Source: Heracleum sosnowskyi (Eukaryota; Streptophyta; Magnoliopsida; Apiales; Apiaceae). From it: a stretch of DNA of 64,000 bases. Below the pieces are notes generated by a model. The model saw nothing but the letters and a program-made list of their open reading frames with translations, was not told where the DNA came from and ran no database searches. The DNA lies in contig CM061236.1 of NCBI GenBank assembly GCA_030848705.1, forward strand, positions 140,834,574-140,898,573. Reading direction: 5' to 3'. Position 1 is the first letter of the stretch, and each line of letters begins with the position of its first letter. The position numbers and the translations under genes were made by a program. Shown piece by piece: positions 44,730 through 55,828 of this stretch.

Positions 44730-46503
44730 AGTGAAACCTCGTTCATGATACGAGAGATGCAACATTTTAATGTTTATTAAAGGTTTCCTGTTTGGTGTTT
44801 TGCTGGGAATAGGTTAATAAGTGCATGCCAAATTGCCAATCCATGTTGGAAGAATATCTATATGTATATATAGAAAGAGTGCATCAGTGATCAGTATATA
44901 GAATGTAAGATATAGTTTCTAGATTTGACAGTTCTTCCAGAAATTTCTATTGTAAACAGTTCTCAGTTCTATGTATATTTTATCTGTAGAAACACCACTG
45001 CATATACTCCTATGTTAATGGACACTGTTTGCGCACAAATTTATCTTATCTTATAGCTATCAAGTGCCGATAGCATGTAAGCTGTCTGTCAACTACGGGA
45101 AGCAGCCAACACCGGTGCTCAAATAACAATATACCAGTGACACACCTACGGCTACACCTCGAAAATCTGTGTCACAGGGGACTTGCTTTTGATGGCTAAA
45201 GGAGTACAGCAGCAAGACCAGATGGACATAGATGAAAGAAAGTTTCTTTTTGATAGATTTCCTACTGTTCCACAGGGACGACACCAATTCATTGAGCCCT
45301 CTCTTAACAGAAAATTGGAAGAACAGATCAAATTACTACGAGTATGATTGAAATACCTCTAGCACCCTAATGTTGACTATTGCAATTCTAACCCCACCCC
45401 TCTATATTGGCTCAACCTTAAACACCTTTTTGTATAATTTCACTGAAATTTCCACACGATCATTGTACATATTGTTAGAGGAAGGGTACTACCATAGGGT
45501 TTTTGACTGTATGATTTCATAAACCGGAGAAATGTGTTAGGGTAAAATGCAACAAACATGTGAGAATTCCGATGTATTTGTACAGAGCAAAACTTAATAG
45601 TGCTAGAGATACAACTGATTATTACATTAGGATGCTGAAGGTATTGTTAGCCAATTATCATATGAAATAAAAAAAAACAAATTAAGTCAAATTGTATATT
45701 TAAAAGTGCAGACAGCTTACTGAAGAATGAAGATGAACAAGAGCTTTTATTTGAAAGACACAGTGGAATTAAACATTCTGCTGAAAGGGTATAAACAGGG
45801 TTAAACATTAGAAGAGAGTTCACAACTCTCTTAACTACCTAGTAATATCAAATAATTCATTTTTGACCTACAACGGGAAAAGAACGGAAAGAAGGTTAGT
45901 AGGAAAGATCAAATAATTCATTTTTGACCTACAGGCAGAAATATCATCATTTTAACTACCTAATGGCTAATAGTATCTCTGATAGAAAAATACGAAGCCA
46001 GTTCAAGAAATTTACAAGTAAAGTCAAGAAATGTCCAAGACCCCTGCATACTACAACATTTCAGATTCAAACTCGGAAAATTACATAGTATAAAATTACT
46101 ATAAGCACCGGTGACTAAACAGATCTTTATAAGGTAATTCTGTTTATCTATCCTGTTTCACAAAGAAATTCGAAAACTTCTTATCAGCAATCTATCTACT
46201 CAAAAGCATAGAAAGATACAATTAAAACTAAATGAATGTGAAGACGACAAGGGAACAAATCATAAGCCAAGATTCACTATAAACATATCCATTTCCAGAT
46301 TCCGCATTAACTAATGCACTTCACTGTGGAAACTCAAATGATCTGATTAAGATGCACTGCTAATCAACACACTAAGCACATTCACTGCAATTAACTAAAC
46401 ATAAAAACTTTCCAACATATAATTGTCAAATTCCAAGCAAAACAAATTATCGAATAAACAAACAGAAAGTAAAAAAAGCGTGAAAACTCAAACTCAACTA
46501 AAA
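44730..46503. other. Intergenic between PIRL and OSTC 3' ends
   Basis: PIRL and OSTC are convergent, so both 3' UTRs lie here. Apart from the short ORF at 45192-45347 it contains only a 26-bp direct repeat (ATCAAATAATTCATTTTTGA..., at about 45848 and 45908). No other gene is seen. Confidence 0.5.
45192..45347 (+). CDS. Unrecognised short ORF, 51 codons
   Basis: ATG to TGA reading MAKGVQQQDQMDIDERKFLF, then DRFPTVPQGRHQFIEPSL and NRKLEEQIKLLRV. The composition (charged, few Cys/Trp, balanced hydrophobics) looks more like real protein than the surrounding AT-rich frames, and the frame is open for about 40 bases upstream. I do not recognise the family. It could be a small gene, an exon of an unannotated transcript, a captured gene fragment, or chance. 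Confidence 0.3.
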   Translation: MAKGVQQQDQMDIDERKFLFDRFPTVPQGRHQFIEPSLNRKLEEQIKLLRV

Positions 46504-46962
46504 TCAATGAAGATAACCGGGGATCTTAATACGAATAAAAAGCATACTCATCACATACCCAATCACAACAAAACAAATCCCCGCACTCGCAAACGAAACC
46601 TTCACACTCTTCGCTCTATTCTTATCAAGTGCTAAATCCATCAACACAATCCCAATTCCACCAAGCACAAACATAAAACCCGACGAAAGCCCTTCAATTA
46701 TATACTGCCCATTGACCCGACCCGACAGAAACACAACCGGCTTAACAGCTCCAGTAGCTCGATCCTGGGTCGACCCGATTCCCGGTGGCTCAACGATGAC
46801 GTCATACACGATTCCCGAGACAACCATGAAGTAAGTGAGGAGAATTAGAGAGTAAACAGTCATGGCGGAGGGGAGAGAGAAGGAGGGGAGTTTCAGGCGG
46901 AGACGCGGTGGCCGGAGAATGCTGTAGGGGACGATTTGGAGGGCGCGAGCGATCGGATCCAT
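46504..46962 (-). CDS. OSTC: Oligosaccharyltransferase complex subunit OSTC/DC2
   Basis: Single-exon gene of 152 residues. OSTC/DC2 is a small membrane subunit of the oligosaccharyltransferase that adds N-glycans in the ER and helps couple it to the translocon. Visible features: N-terminal RPPRLRLKLPSFSLP, a first membrane segment at about residues 36-54 (VYSLILLTYFMVVSGIVYDV), the conserved EPPGIGSTQDRATGAVKPVV loop, a second segment at about 92-110 (GFMFVLGGIGIVLMDLA), then KNRAKSVKVSF and a third segment at about 120-142, ending RIKIPGYLH. Length and order match the family. The ATG at 46962 gives the standard MDPI/V start. Lack of introns is normal for this gene in plants, as far as I know. 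Confidence 0.95.
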   Translation of the reverse strand: MDPIARALQIVPYSILRPPRLRLKLPSFSLPSAMTVYSLILLTYFMVVSGIVYDVIVEPPGIGSTQDRATGAVKPVVFLSGRVNGQYIIEGLSSGFMFVLGGIGIVLMDLALDKNRAKSVKVSFASAGICFVVIGYVMSMLFIRIKIPGYLH

Positions 46963-47177
46963 TTAGGAAATTCGGGTTTTGAATTGGGGATGTGTAAATG
47001 ATCTGATTGGGGTTAAAGGAAAGTAATAGTGTTGACTGATAGATAGGTCATAGGTGGTTATGTTTCAAATGAAGACGATGAAATTTAAATGAATCGAGTT
47101 AGATTCGAGTTTTACAGTATTTCAAATTTATTAGAGCACGAGACAAATACTAAAATAGATATAGTGGTCATTGTTTA
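46963..47177. other. OSTC promoter region
   Basis: Directly upstream of OSTC on the minus strand. No clear TATA box or other element seen. Confidence 0.4.
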
Positions 47178-47495
47178 GAGCATATGCATTAATGAAAAAA
47201 AATAATTGATTTGTTAGATAGATTGATGAATTGACAGAGTTTAATTATGCAACAGTGTTTTTTTAGTCCGTTAATAAAATTGAACTCCGTCAATCCGTTA
47301 GCTACTCCATCAAAAATTGATGGAGTAATTGATGGATATAAAACTCCATCAATTCATTGATTCGTTAGACGGATTAACTATTTTGATTTATACGGCTGCA
47401 TAAAAAATAACAAAATAGTTAATTTTATTTGCATAATAATAAACTCTATTTACTATGAATTAACGGATTGAACACCGGGAATGGATGCGGATGCT
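47178..47495. mobile_element. Possible MITE with paired hairpins
   Basis: Left edge GAGCATATGCATTAATG; right edge in reverse complement AGCATCCGCATCCATTCCC: similar but imperfect terminal repeats. The interior has two adjacent hairpins (47304-47326, ACTCCATCAA/TTGATGGAGT, and 47327-47354, AATTGATGGA/TCCATCAATT). No certain target duplication. Confidence 0.45.
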
Positions 47496-48711
47496 GTTAT
47501 AATATATAAAATTAAAAGATAATTTTTACTTTTATATATTAAAGCCGGTAATTTGAGACAAAAAAATGTTTGTGCAATGACCTTTATAACCCTGTAAAAT
47601 CCAGAATATCTAAAATGCCATCTTGCGATTGTAAAACACCCTAAAAAAGACCTGTCTCTCGCTCCCGGCGCAGGTATATTTTTCCGATCAATTGTCCGCC
47701 AGTTCGTTGCTTTTGGGAGGAGAACAACATAGTTGGAGGTTAGTATTCGGTATAATTAACTTATGTCAATTAAGTTTGCAATTTGACCTCAATTAAATCC
47801 TAATTGGGGATTTCTTCTGCCAGTAGTAACTAAGAATAACATTTAAAAGCTACACCTCACAGGATTGTTGCTATGCTTCCAAATACACATAGTATATAGA
47901 TATGCTTACAATTTGTCATTCAGCTTTTGTCATGCCGATAGTCATTCAGAACTGCAATTGTCAAAAAAATTGTCAATCTTGATATGCTTACAATTTGTCA
48001 GCTATAACGCCGGCTTCCGGATATTTCGTTATATGTCAAAAATATTGGAATCTGTACATTAATAGTGCTGTCATGAACCCAAGAGTATGCGATGCTGTCT
48101 ATCCTTGCCATTAATCTTTAAGATTTCCTGGAGTTTGCATACAAAGGTTGATTGAGAATAGTTTCTAAATTGAACAAATATGGAGATAGATTACCAATTC
48201 AGTGGGATTAAAATTCAATGGAGATTGAGATTTGTACCTTGATTTATCAACTGAGTGATTGATTGGCGCTGCCTGGTGATAGTGAAATTTTTGGAGAAGA
48301 TGGGTCGAAGTAGAACAACTTCGGGACTAATTGAGTCCTAGAGGAATTGCATAAGAAAGAGTCCTAGTGTGCGGGTCGGGGAATTTTAAATTTTTTGGGT
48401 AGTTTTTTAATTAAGTAATTAGGAACGTAAGAGAGTTGTTATTATTCATTATTATTATATTTATTCCTGAAAATGTTAATTTTAAATTAACTCTGTTATG
48501 AAAGTAGTGTAGATTTTTCTGGAAGGTGTTAACCAAGTACCAAATTATACATTGTTTCGCTTATAATAGTGTACTCACAGATTGAATCCAACGTTAATAC
48601 CAATAATTTACATCTGAGTTATGACTTGTAATTTTACTCTTACAAGGAAAATAATTACACTGATATATGTTCTTTTCTTTTTCTTTTTTTAAGGAAAATA
48701 AGCCGTAATTA
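47496..48711. other. Intergenic, no gene recognised
   Basis: A less AT-rich patch at about 47630-47750 (CTGTCTCTCGCTCCCGGCGC) looks like a gene leader or promoter remnant but leads to no recognisable exon. The frame at 47865-48062 has no domain. Confidence 0.4.
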
Positions 48712-48935
48712 GGAATGACAATTTGATCCGATTCCATGAATATCCGACTCGTTTTAATCCGATCTGGTTGAACTGAACCCGAAATTTTGGATCTGGATTC
48801 GGGTTTGAGATTTATTTTTAGATTCGAATGAATTTCAGGTTAGGTTTAGATTTTGTCCTAACTGAATTGAACCTGACCCGAAATTCAAAAATAGAACCGA
48901 AAATGTACCAAACCCACACCCGATTCGAAATTATA
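48712..48935. mobile_element. hAT-MITE-like fragment, one end only
   Basis: The left edge TAGGAATGACAATTTGATCC resembles a hAT MITE terminus and is followed by CCGAA/TTCGG-rich sequence. It is cut off at about 48935 by the Helitron-like repeat. Confidence 0.45.
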
Positions 48936-48941
48936 TATATG

Positions 48942-49509
48942 TATACTATACTATTATAAGCAAAACAGGGGATAATTTGGTTGGTTGGTTAACACGTTCC
49001 TAAAACGGTAGTTAACGCCTTCCAAAAAAGCAAAAATCAAAAACTAAATTAAAATTCATAGAATTTAATAAAAAAAGTTAAATTAAATCACATATAAGTA
49101 TACTTTAATTAGAATTAAAAAACCCAAATCCTTTTTAGAAACCTTTTATTTATATTTATATTATTATCATTAACCGACATGCTTACTAAGTTACTAAACT
49201 TTTATAAAATTTATAATTTCTTTAAATTTGAAAAATTCATCCATCTATACTATACTATTATAAGCAAAATAGGGGATAATTTGGTTGGTTGGTTAACACC
49301 TTCCTAAAACGGTAGTTAACACCTTTCAAAAAAGCAAAAATCAAAAACTAAATTAAAATTTATATAATTTAATAAAAAAAGTTAAATTAAATCACATACA
49401 AGTATACTTTAATTAGAATTAAAAAACCCAAATCCTTTTTAGAAACCTTTTATTTATATTTATATTATTATCATTAACCGACATGCTTACTAAGTTACTA
49501 AACTTTTAA
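48942..49509 (+). repeat. Head-to-tail duplication (304 bp) of a Helitron 5' end
   Basis: Two copies start TATACTATACTATTATAAGC at 48942 and 49246. The second is preceded by A|TC (49244-49245), i.e. a Helitron-type 5' end. Both copies share AGGGGATAATTTGGTTGG and CATTAACCGACATGCTTACT. A partial third copy of the distal part lies at about 49742-49800. Confidence 0.75.
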
Positions 49510-50699
49510 TTAATATAATTAATTATATTACATAACTACAAACTCTTTCACTATACTTTAAGTATATACAACGGTTTCATTTATATTTATGTTATTATCA
49601 CAAAATGTCGTTATAATTTGGACGGTTACCTTAATTATATAAGAATGTATTAAAAATACGGTGTAAAATTAAAATAAGCTATAATTAAATTAAAATTATA
49701 TTTTACTTAATAGACAGAAATATAGATGAGTTCTAATTAAACATTAACTGACATGCTTACTTGGTTACTAATCTTTTATAAAATTTATAAGTTTTTTAAA
49801 ATTTGAAGTATTAAAGTAGTAATTTCTGGAAAATGTGTACTGGGCAGTGTAGCCTTCAGTGCTTAATGTCCCTTTCCTCTCCGTAGAACAGACTATAGGT
49901 CTTACCCCTGATTTAACTTCTGACATGATATATGTTGTACTTTTATAGTTATCTCGATGTTTGATGGATCTGTCCAACAAACTTATCATATCATTACTCG
50001 TGTGATGGCAATAGAGGGCCTATCGGGTCAGTGGAAAATTGAGATCATTTGTGCATCTGTAGACCTCTTCTTAAAATGGATAAACCATTACAATTTTCTC
50101 AAGTGTAGGCACAGTTGATACTTCAGTTTCTCACATTTTGAGCTTGTTCAGCTCCTCTTGGATGTTAAGAGTACTAGGATGCAATCTACTATGCAACCTA
50201 ATTTATTGAGTTGTGCTACGTTTATTAATTTCTAATGAGCTAATTTATTGAATTTTCATCAATAATTTGATTACAATTAAGTAAAATATATAGAATATTT
50301 TTTACCAAATAAATTTGATGGTAAACTGGTTACCTCTAGCCTCGTTCTTTTTTAATTTTTGTTGCAATTTGTTATAAATAATTAAGTGTAGCCAATTTTT
50401 ATTTTAGAACTCTAAATAGGAAAGTTCCATATCCTTCTACAAAAATTAAAAATGGAACAATATTTTTTTTTTTTCAAAACTACATCGAATGTATAAAAAG
50501 CTTTTTCTTCTTCTATACGGTAAGAAAAAGTTAAGGCTCGGGTCTAAACTATTGGTAGTCAATTTCTTCTGAGTGATTATATTTTAGCTAAACTGTATGC
50601 AATTTCAGAATCTTTTGTGTTATTGATTTCTTCATTATTTGCTTTGATTGGGATATATTTACTTTTTTCTTATTTTTCTGATTGATTCTATGTATTAAT
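49510..50699. other. AT-rich intergenic, no gene seen
   Basis: The frame 49768-49989 (minus) shows no domain. The 3' part may include degraded downstream sequence of the NEMF-like fragment. Confidence 0.4.
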
Positions 50700-50739
50700 G
50701 TATTGTTAAGTAACCAACTGTCCCAAAATCTTAAGGTGT

Positions 50740-51300
50740 TAGGAGGTAGCATTAATTGTTTTGAGGTCTGGTACACACACGACCTTGCACATCTGGAAGC
50801 TCTTTGCGACAGATGACCTGCCTTCTTACATTTGCAACATATTTTTGCTGCTGCTGCTTGAGTCTTAGGCTCCATTATGTTATTTTGTAGTTTTCCAGCA
50901 GAAGCAAGTAAAGCCATTCGAATTCTCCTTTCCTCCTCAGTCCTCATCTTGATTAGCATACTTTTCCTTCATCTTCTTAGATTTACCCTTCTGCCCCCTA
51001 CTCAATTTTCCACCATCACCTGACCTTGAAAATTGATTGTATTTGTCAGACTCACTTTTCATATTGCAATTACATTTGGCATCCTCTTTTTTTCCATGAT
51101 CAACAGACCATTTACACTGTCATTTTTCTTTTTCTGGCCTTTATTCTGCTTTCTTCTCTCAGCTTTTGAGATATAAGGCTTTTCCGTTTCGGCTCTTTCA
51201 CTGTCATAAAGATATGTTGCTCAGATTCTTCTTGAGAACCTTGGAATCCATAAGATTCAAGTATACTTTTAATCTCTTCTTCGTTTTTCTTTGGTTTTTC
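50740..51300 (-). pseudogene. NEMF/RQC2-like pseudogene fragment (C-terminal region)
   Basis: Minus-strand pieces in different frames read KKNEEEIKSILESYGFQGSQ, SRGQKGKSKKMKEKYANQDE, EERRIRMALLASAGKLQNN and KICCKCKKAGHLSQ. The order is that of the C-terminal part of plant NEMF (Rqc2), the ribosome-associated quality-control factor that senses stalled 60S-peptidyl-tRNA: the KGQKG-KLKKMKEKY segment, the RIRMALLAS segment and a CCHC-like knuckle. Frame changes (for example near 50957) and stops between pieces show it is dead. No N-terminal NFACT domains are present nearby. Gag zinc knuckle is an alternative for the last piece alone. Confidence 0.7.
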
Positions 51301-52226
51301 TTAAAAAAAACTAGGTCGCCAGATTTACTATAGGTGGGTCACCTGAAAATATGAATTGGAGTGCGAACCTGTGGCAATCTGGTCGAAATTGACCTGTGTT
51401 TCGGTACGGACGAACTGGTTCAGGATTCTCTTAAATGTCCTGCAATCCTTGTAACATTGATTTGAATAGATATGTATGTGTTATAATTGTATTTTAATAG
51501 TTTAAATCCCTGATCTTTTGTAATGTTAATAATATAACCAAATATCTATATTTATATTTATATGTAATAATATAATATTTATAATAAAATTTTATATATA
51601 GATAAAGTAATAATGTTATTATAATATAATGGGATTTAATGAACAATGAGTTGGAATTTAAATGGATTTGGTTTTAATTTCAAAAGAAGAGGAGTTTGAG
51701 ATATTAGTAAACCGAAATGTGAAAGTAAATTTTATCAGGTAGTACTGTGTTATATGATACTATTTGATTGTAAGTAGGAATCCAAATATGAATATATAAT
51801 ATTTAAGATATAATTTGGATATCATATTAACCAAAAGTATGGATTAACCAAAATTGAATGACTAACGACTACAAAAGATCTCAATTTTGGTTTTATTAAT
51901 ATAGTATATATTCTGTTGAAGAACCTTTTTTGCCAATTTAATTGATGTAATCTTTTGTTTATTATTTTGAATTTACCCCCATGTTTGGTCGGTTTCAAGG
52001 GACTTTTTTTAGGTGAACTTTCAATCTGCTGAATTGAAGCTTCTGCTAGTGTAATGGATCGATCTACATAATTTCAGTGGGATGGTTGACTATGATTTCT
52101 CATCAAGAGGTCTATAAAGTTTTATGCTTATATGCTGTTAAATAATAATATGACCATCTCATCTCCTTCGGCAGCTGTTGGTCCAAAGCTGATTATTCAC
52201 TAATTACTATATGGTCACTTGTTTCA
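51301..52226. other. Upstream of PIG-M; possible 5' UTR intron
   Basis: AT-rich, no coding sequence recognised. CTTGTTTCAG at 52217-52226 directly before the PIG-M start looks like a splice acceptor, so the leader probably contains an intron. Confidence 0.4.
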
Positions 52227-52229
52227 GTG

Positions 52230-54409
52230 ATGATACGGATAGACTTCCGTTCTGTAATCCTGTTTTCAGCATTTCTTCGAATCTTTTTAATTATATATGG
52301 AGAATGGCAAGACACTCATATGGAGGTTAGATACACAGATGTCGATTACCTTGTCTTTTCTGATGCTGCTGCGCTAGTGGTTTCGGGAGTCTCTCCTTAC
52401 AAAAGATCCACATATCGATATTCACCCTTGATCGCGTATCTTCTCACCCCAAATTCAATTATTCACCGGTCATGGGGAAAAGTTCTCTTTTCTGTTTCAG
52501 GTATCCCTAATGTTTTATACAACTACAATTGAACTTCTAATATTTTCTCATTCCTATTTACTTTAATATTCATTTTTTAATTTGCTAAATCGTAATGAAA
52601 ACAAGTACAGAGCAAATTTGCAAAATTTTGAATCTATGTTGGTTACAAATCAATGACGTTTTCCTTTTCTAGTGTTGATTTGTTCTCTTTTTTATATATC
52701 TAATTCATATTAAACTTTTTGACAATACTGAAAACTGTGTTTTACTCGTTTTGAAGATCTGCTTGTGGGATTTTTCATCCGGTCAATTCTGAAGCTACAA
52801 GGCGTTTCTGATAAAATATGTATGTACTCTGTAATGGTATGGCTTTTCAATCCATTCACCTTTACAATTGGAACCCGAGGGAATTGCGAGCCTATCATTT
52901 GTGCTATGGTTTTGTGGATTATTTTATGTCTCATGAAAGGTATATCCTCCTCTTTGTAATGACTTCCTCAAGTTACTTTGTCCTGCGTTTTTTTAGTGTC
53001 TTTTTAATCTATTCCGAATTTCTGATTGTATAAGTCATAACTGTAGTCTTTGTTAAAAAATGTCTTTATCTGGTTTCCGACAGAACTTAAATAGTCAAAA
53101 GTTGTAGTGATCTATGGTTGGACTTTATTGAAGTTGAGAGGACACAGTATTATTAAAATATAATGCTAAAAGACCACCCCCCCCGGTTCTGTATCACCTG
53201 TTGTCATTTTTTAGGCAACATTGTGGTTGATACTCCTAGTACTAGTTAAATTTTACATAAATTGTATGAGGTTGCTCTTATATAGTTTCCTCGTGACATA
53301 TCATTTTTTGTTCTACAGGTAAGCTAGTACAAGCTGCATTTTGGTACGGTCTCGTTGTACACCTGAGAATCTATCCTATTATCTATGCACTTCCAATCGT
53401 CTTAGCCCTCGACCCTTGCTATTTTCAATCTGGTAAAAAGCCTGTCCTTAGAAAATGGAGTTCTGGTGCTATCAAAGCAGCACTGAGTTCAACTACCAAG
53501 AATGTATCTGAGCGAGTTCACAAATGGGGAGTTATTTTAAGGTTGTTCACTAAAGAAAGAATACAGTTTGGGCTTCTCTCCGGGACTATTTTCTTCCTTT
53601 TCACAGCAATTTTCTTTTACCTGTATGAATTAGAGTTCTTGCACGAGGCCCTATTATACCATCTTACTCGTACGGATCCTAGGCATAACTTTTCTATATA
53701 CTTTTATCACATATATCTCCATTATGAACAGGAGTTTTCACTTCCAGAGAAGCTTGTCTCTTTTCTGCCTCAAGTTATATTGCAGCTTGTTCTCATATAT
53801 CGCTTTAGGAAGGATTTGCCTTTCTGTTTCTTCTTGCAGACTGTGGGTTTTGTAGCTTTCAACAAGGTTCGTAATTTGCAACTCAGAAGTTTTTTGAATC
53901 TTTATAATCAGTTACTCATCAGCTCATGTTGTTTGGAGGAATGTTGAACATTTGAGTCTGCAAAAGCTACACACCCTTGTGTGAACAATTAAGACCTTAT
54001 TATGCTGTTACATCATGTAAACAGACAAATTAGTCTTTCTTGGATTATTGGATTCTGATTCATATTTCATTTCCTTTGACAGGTCATAACAGCACAGTAT
54101 TTTGTATGGTTCTTTTGCCTATTGCCTCTAATACTTCCTTGGAGTAATATGAAGCTAAAACGGGGCTTACTATGCATTTTTCTGTGGATTGGTGCACAAA
54201 CACACTGGTTACTATGGGGCTACCTTCTTGAATTCAAAGGCAAGCAAGTCTTTATGTACCTCTGGGTGGCAAGTCTATTATTCTTGGCTGTCAATACTTT
54301 TGTCCTCGTTTGTGTCATCATCCATCACACATGTTCCCCGCTATTCAAGCCTTTGGAGCATGTCAATCGAACAAAATCAACAAAATACAAGCAATGGCGA
54401 CCTGGATAG
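52230..54409 (+). CDS. PIGM: GPI mannosyltransferase 1 (PIG-M)
   Basis: Four exons in phase: 52230-52500, 52757-52939, 53319-53866, 54083-54409; 1329 nt, 442 residues. PIG-M adds the first alpha-1,4-mannose to the GPI core on the luminal side of the ER, using dolichol-phosphate-mannose (Arabidopsis PEANUT1). Visible: a first membrane segment, the catalytic DVD at residues 37-39 in MEVRYTDVDYLVFSDAA, SPYKRSTYRYSPLIAYLLTP, WLFNPFTFTIGTRGNCEP, AAFWYGLVVHLRIYPIIYAL and the YHLTRTDPRHNFSIYFYHIY signature, plus about eight to nine further hydrophobic segments. Length is normal for the family. Start chosen at ATG 52230, right after an apparent acceptor. The C-terminal lysine-rich end (NRTKSTKYKQWRPG) would be cytosolic. 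Confidence 0.95.
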
Positions 54410-55148
54410 CAAATTTAATCTGTATAAGGTTTAATCGTCATGATTTTAGAAACCAACAGTTAGTAGGGCAAGGCCAGTTTTGTATGATTATATATCGCTG
54501 AGACATTATGGTGTAGTAGAGTAGAAATTTTATCATCACAAGGGACTGAACTTGAATTTGTATCGATATTGTCCCAAGATTGTAAGATAAATTATTTTCT
54601 GGTAGTTTCCGTGGGTAGAGGTCTTAAGTTTTTATTCTGTCCCAGAAAATTAATTCTGCAAATACCCAACTCTGTTATCCTACTTGTTTTATGCTAATAT
54701 GTATATAATGTTTTAATTGCTTTAGTCGATTGTATATGTTACCATCGCCGCGATAACGGACAACCCAGTGATAAAAACTTATTCCTAGCTGTGAAATGTC
54801 CCCCGGGTTATGGACGATTTGGACATGTTAGTATGGTATGTTTTAATTGATTTTTTTTTGTGAAAACAAAAGGGTCCATTTCATTTACGGTAATTTTTTT
54901 AATAATAATATAAGATCTCGCGGGTAAATATACGAGTCCACAAATCAGAATTAGTCATTTAACGTATCGTGTTATTTGAAAAAAAATCGGGAGTTTAGAG
55001 CACCTAACACACTACTCTTATAACTGACACAAGACACATGATAAGAATTTTTTTTGGGAACCTTGAAATTATTCTTTTAATTATTTGCCAATGGGTGTTT
55101 CTTATATGGATAATGGACAATTTTGGCAGGAAACCAGCCAGATTGTGC
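54410..55148. other. PIG-M 3' flank, no gene seen
   Basis: 3' UTR for the first few hundred bases, then AT-rich sequence without recognisable features. Confidence 0.5.
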
Positions 55149-55395
55149 GGAGGTCTTATGATTTCGTGTTGACTAGGGTCAACATTGAATTGGTGCCCCC
55201 TCTCGGAGTCGTTTTGAGCCAGCTACGAGATATGGAGGTCTTAGGATTTGATGTTAGTTAGGATCAACGTTGAACCAGTTCCCCTCTCGGAGTCGGCATG
55301 GGCCGGCTCCGAGATATGGAGGTCTTAGAATTTTGTGCTGACTAGGGTCAACGTTGAATTAGTGCCCTCTCTCGAAATTGGCTTACCCTTATTGA
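55149..55395. repeat. Tandem repeat, unit about 85 bp, nearly three copies
   Basis: GGAGGTCTTA starts copies at about 55149, 55234 and 55318. Each has GACTAGGGTCAACGTTGAA (or a variant) and CCCTCTCGGAGTCGG followed by GAGCCGGCTACGAGATAT-like sequence. It is notably GC-richer than its surroundings. Confidence 0.9.
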
Positions 55396-55828
55396 ACTTA
55401 AGTATATAATGGAATGAGGGGAAATTCCATTAATCAATTGGTGGGTCAAATGATTTTTTTTCTTTTTAAATATTTAGACTTATATGCCTTACGAGTGAAT
55501 ATTTATTCTAAGAAATCTTGGGGGTGAGCGAGAATCGAACTCAAGACCTGACCTGACCTGAAACGAAAAGAAATAAGTTCTTAATCACTTGAGCTATCTA
55601 ATCGCGTTCAGCGAGTCAAATGGATTTATTAAAGCAACTCCAACGGGAGAAACCTCTTAACTAAATATCTATGTGGCATGCTATATAGAAAATTATAAGG
55701 AATGTGTAAAAAAAATATGCACTCCAATGGTACATTCATGTTAGCTAAATTATTAGCCAACCTCGTTATGTTGGTCAAATTTGATGAACCTCTAAAGACC
55801 TGTAGCAATACTACACATCATCTATTAC

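Noticed and set aside
45093..45287. 64-codon minus-strand frame
   Set aside because: Opposite to the more protein-like 45192-45347 plus frame and without any recognisable feature.
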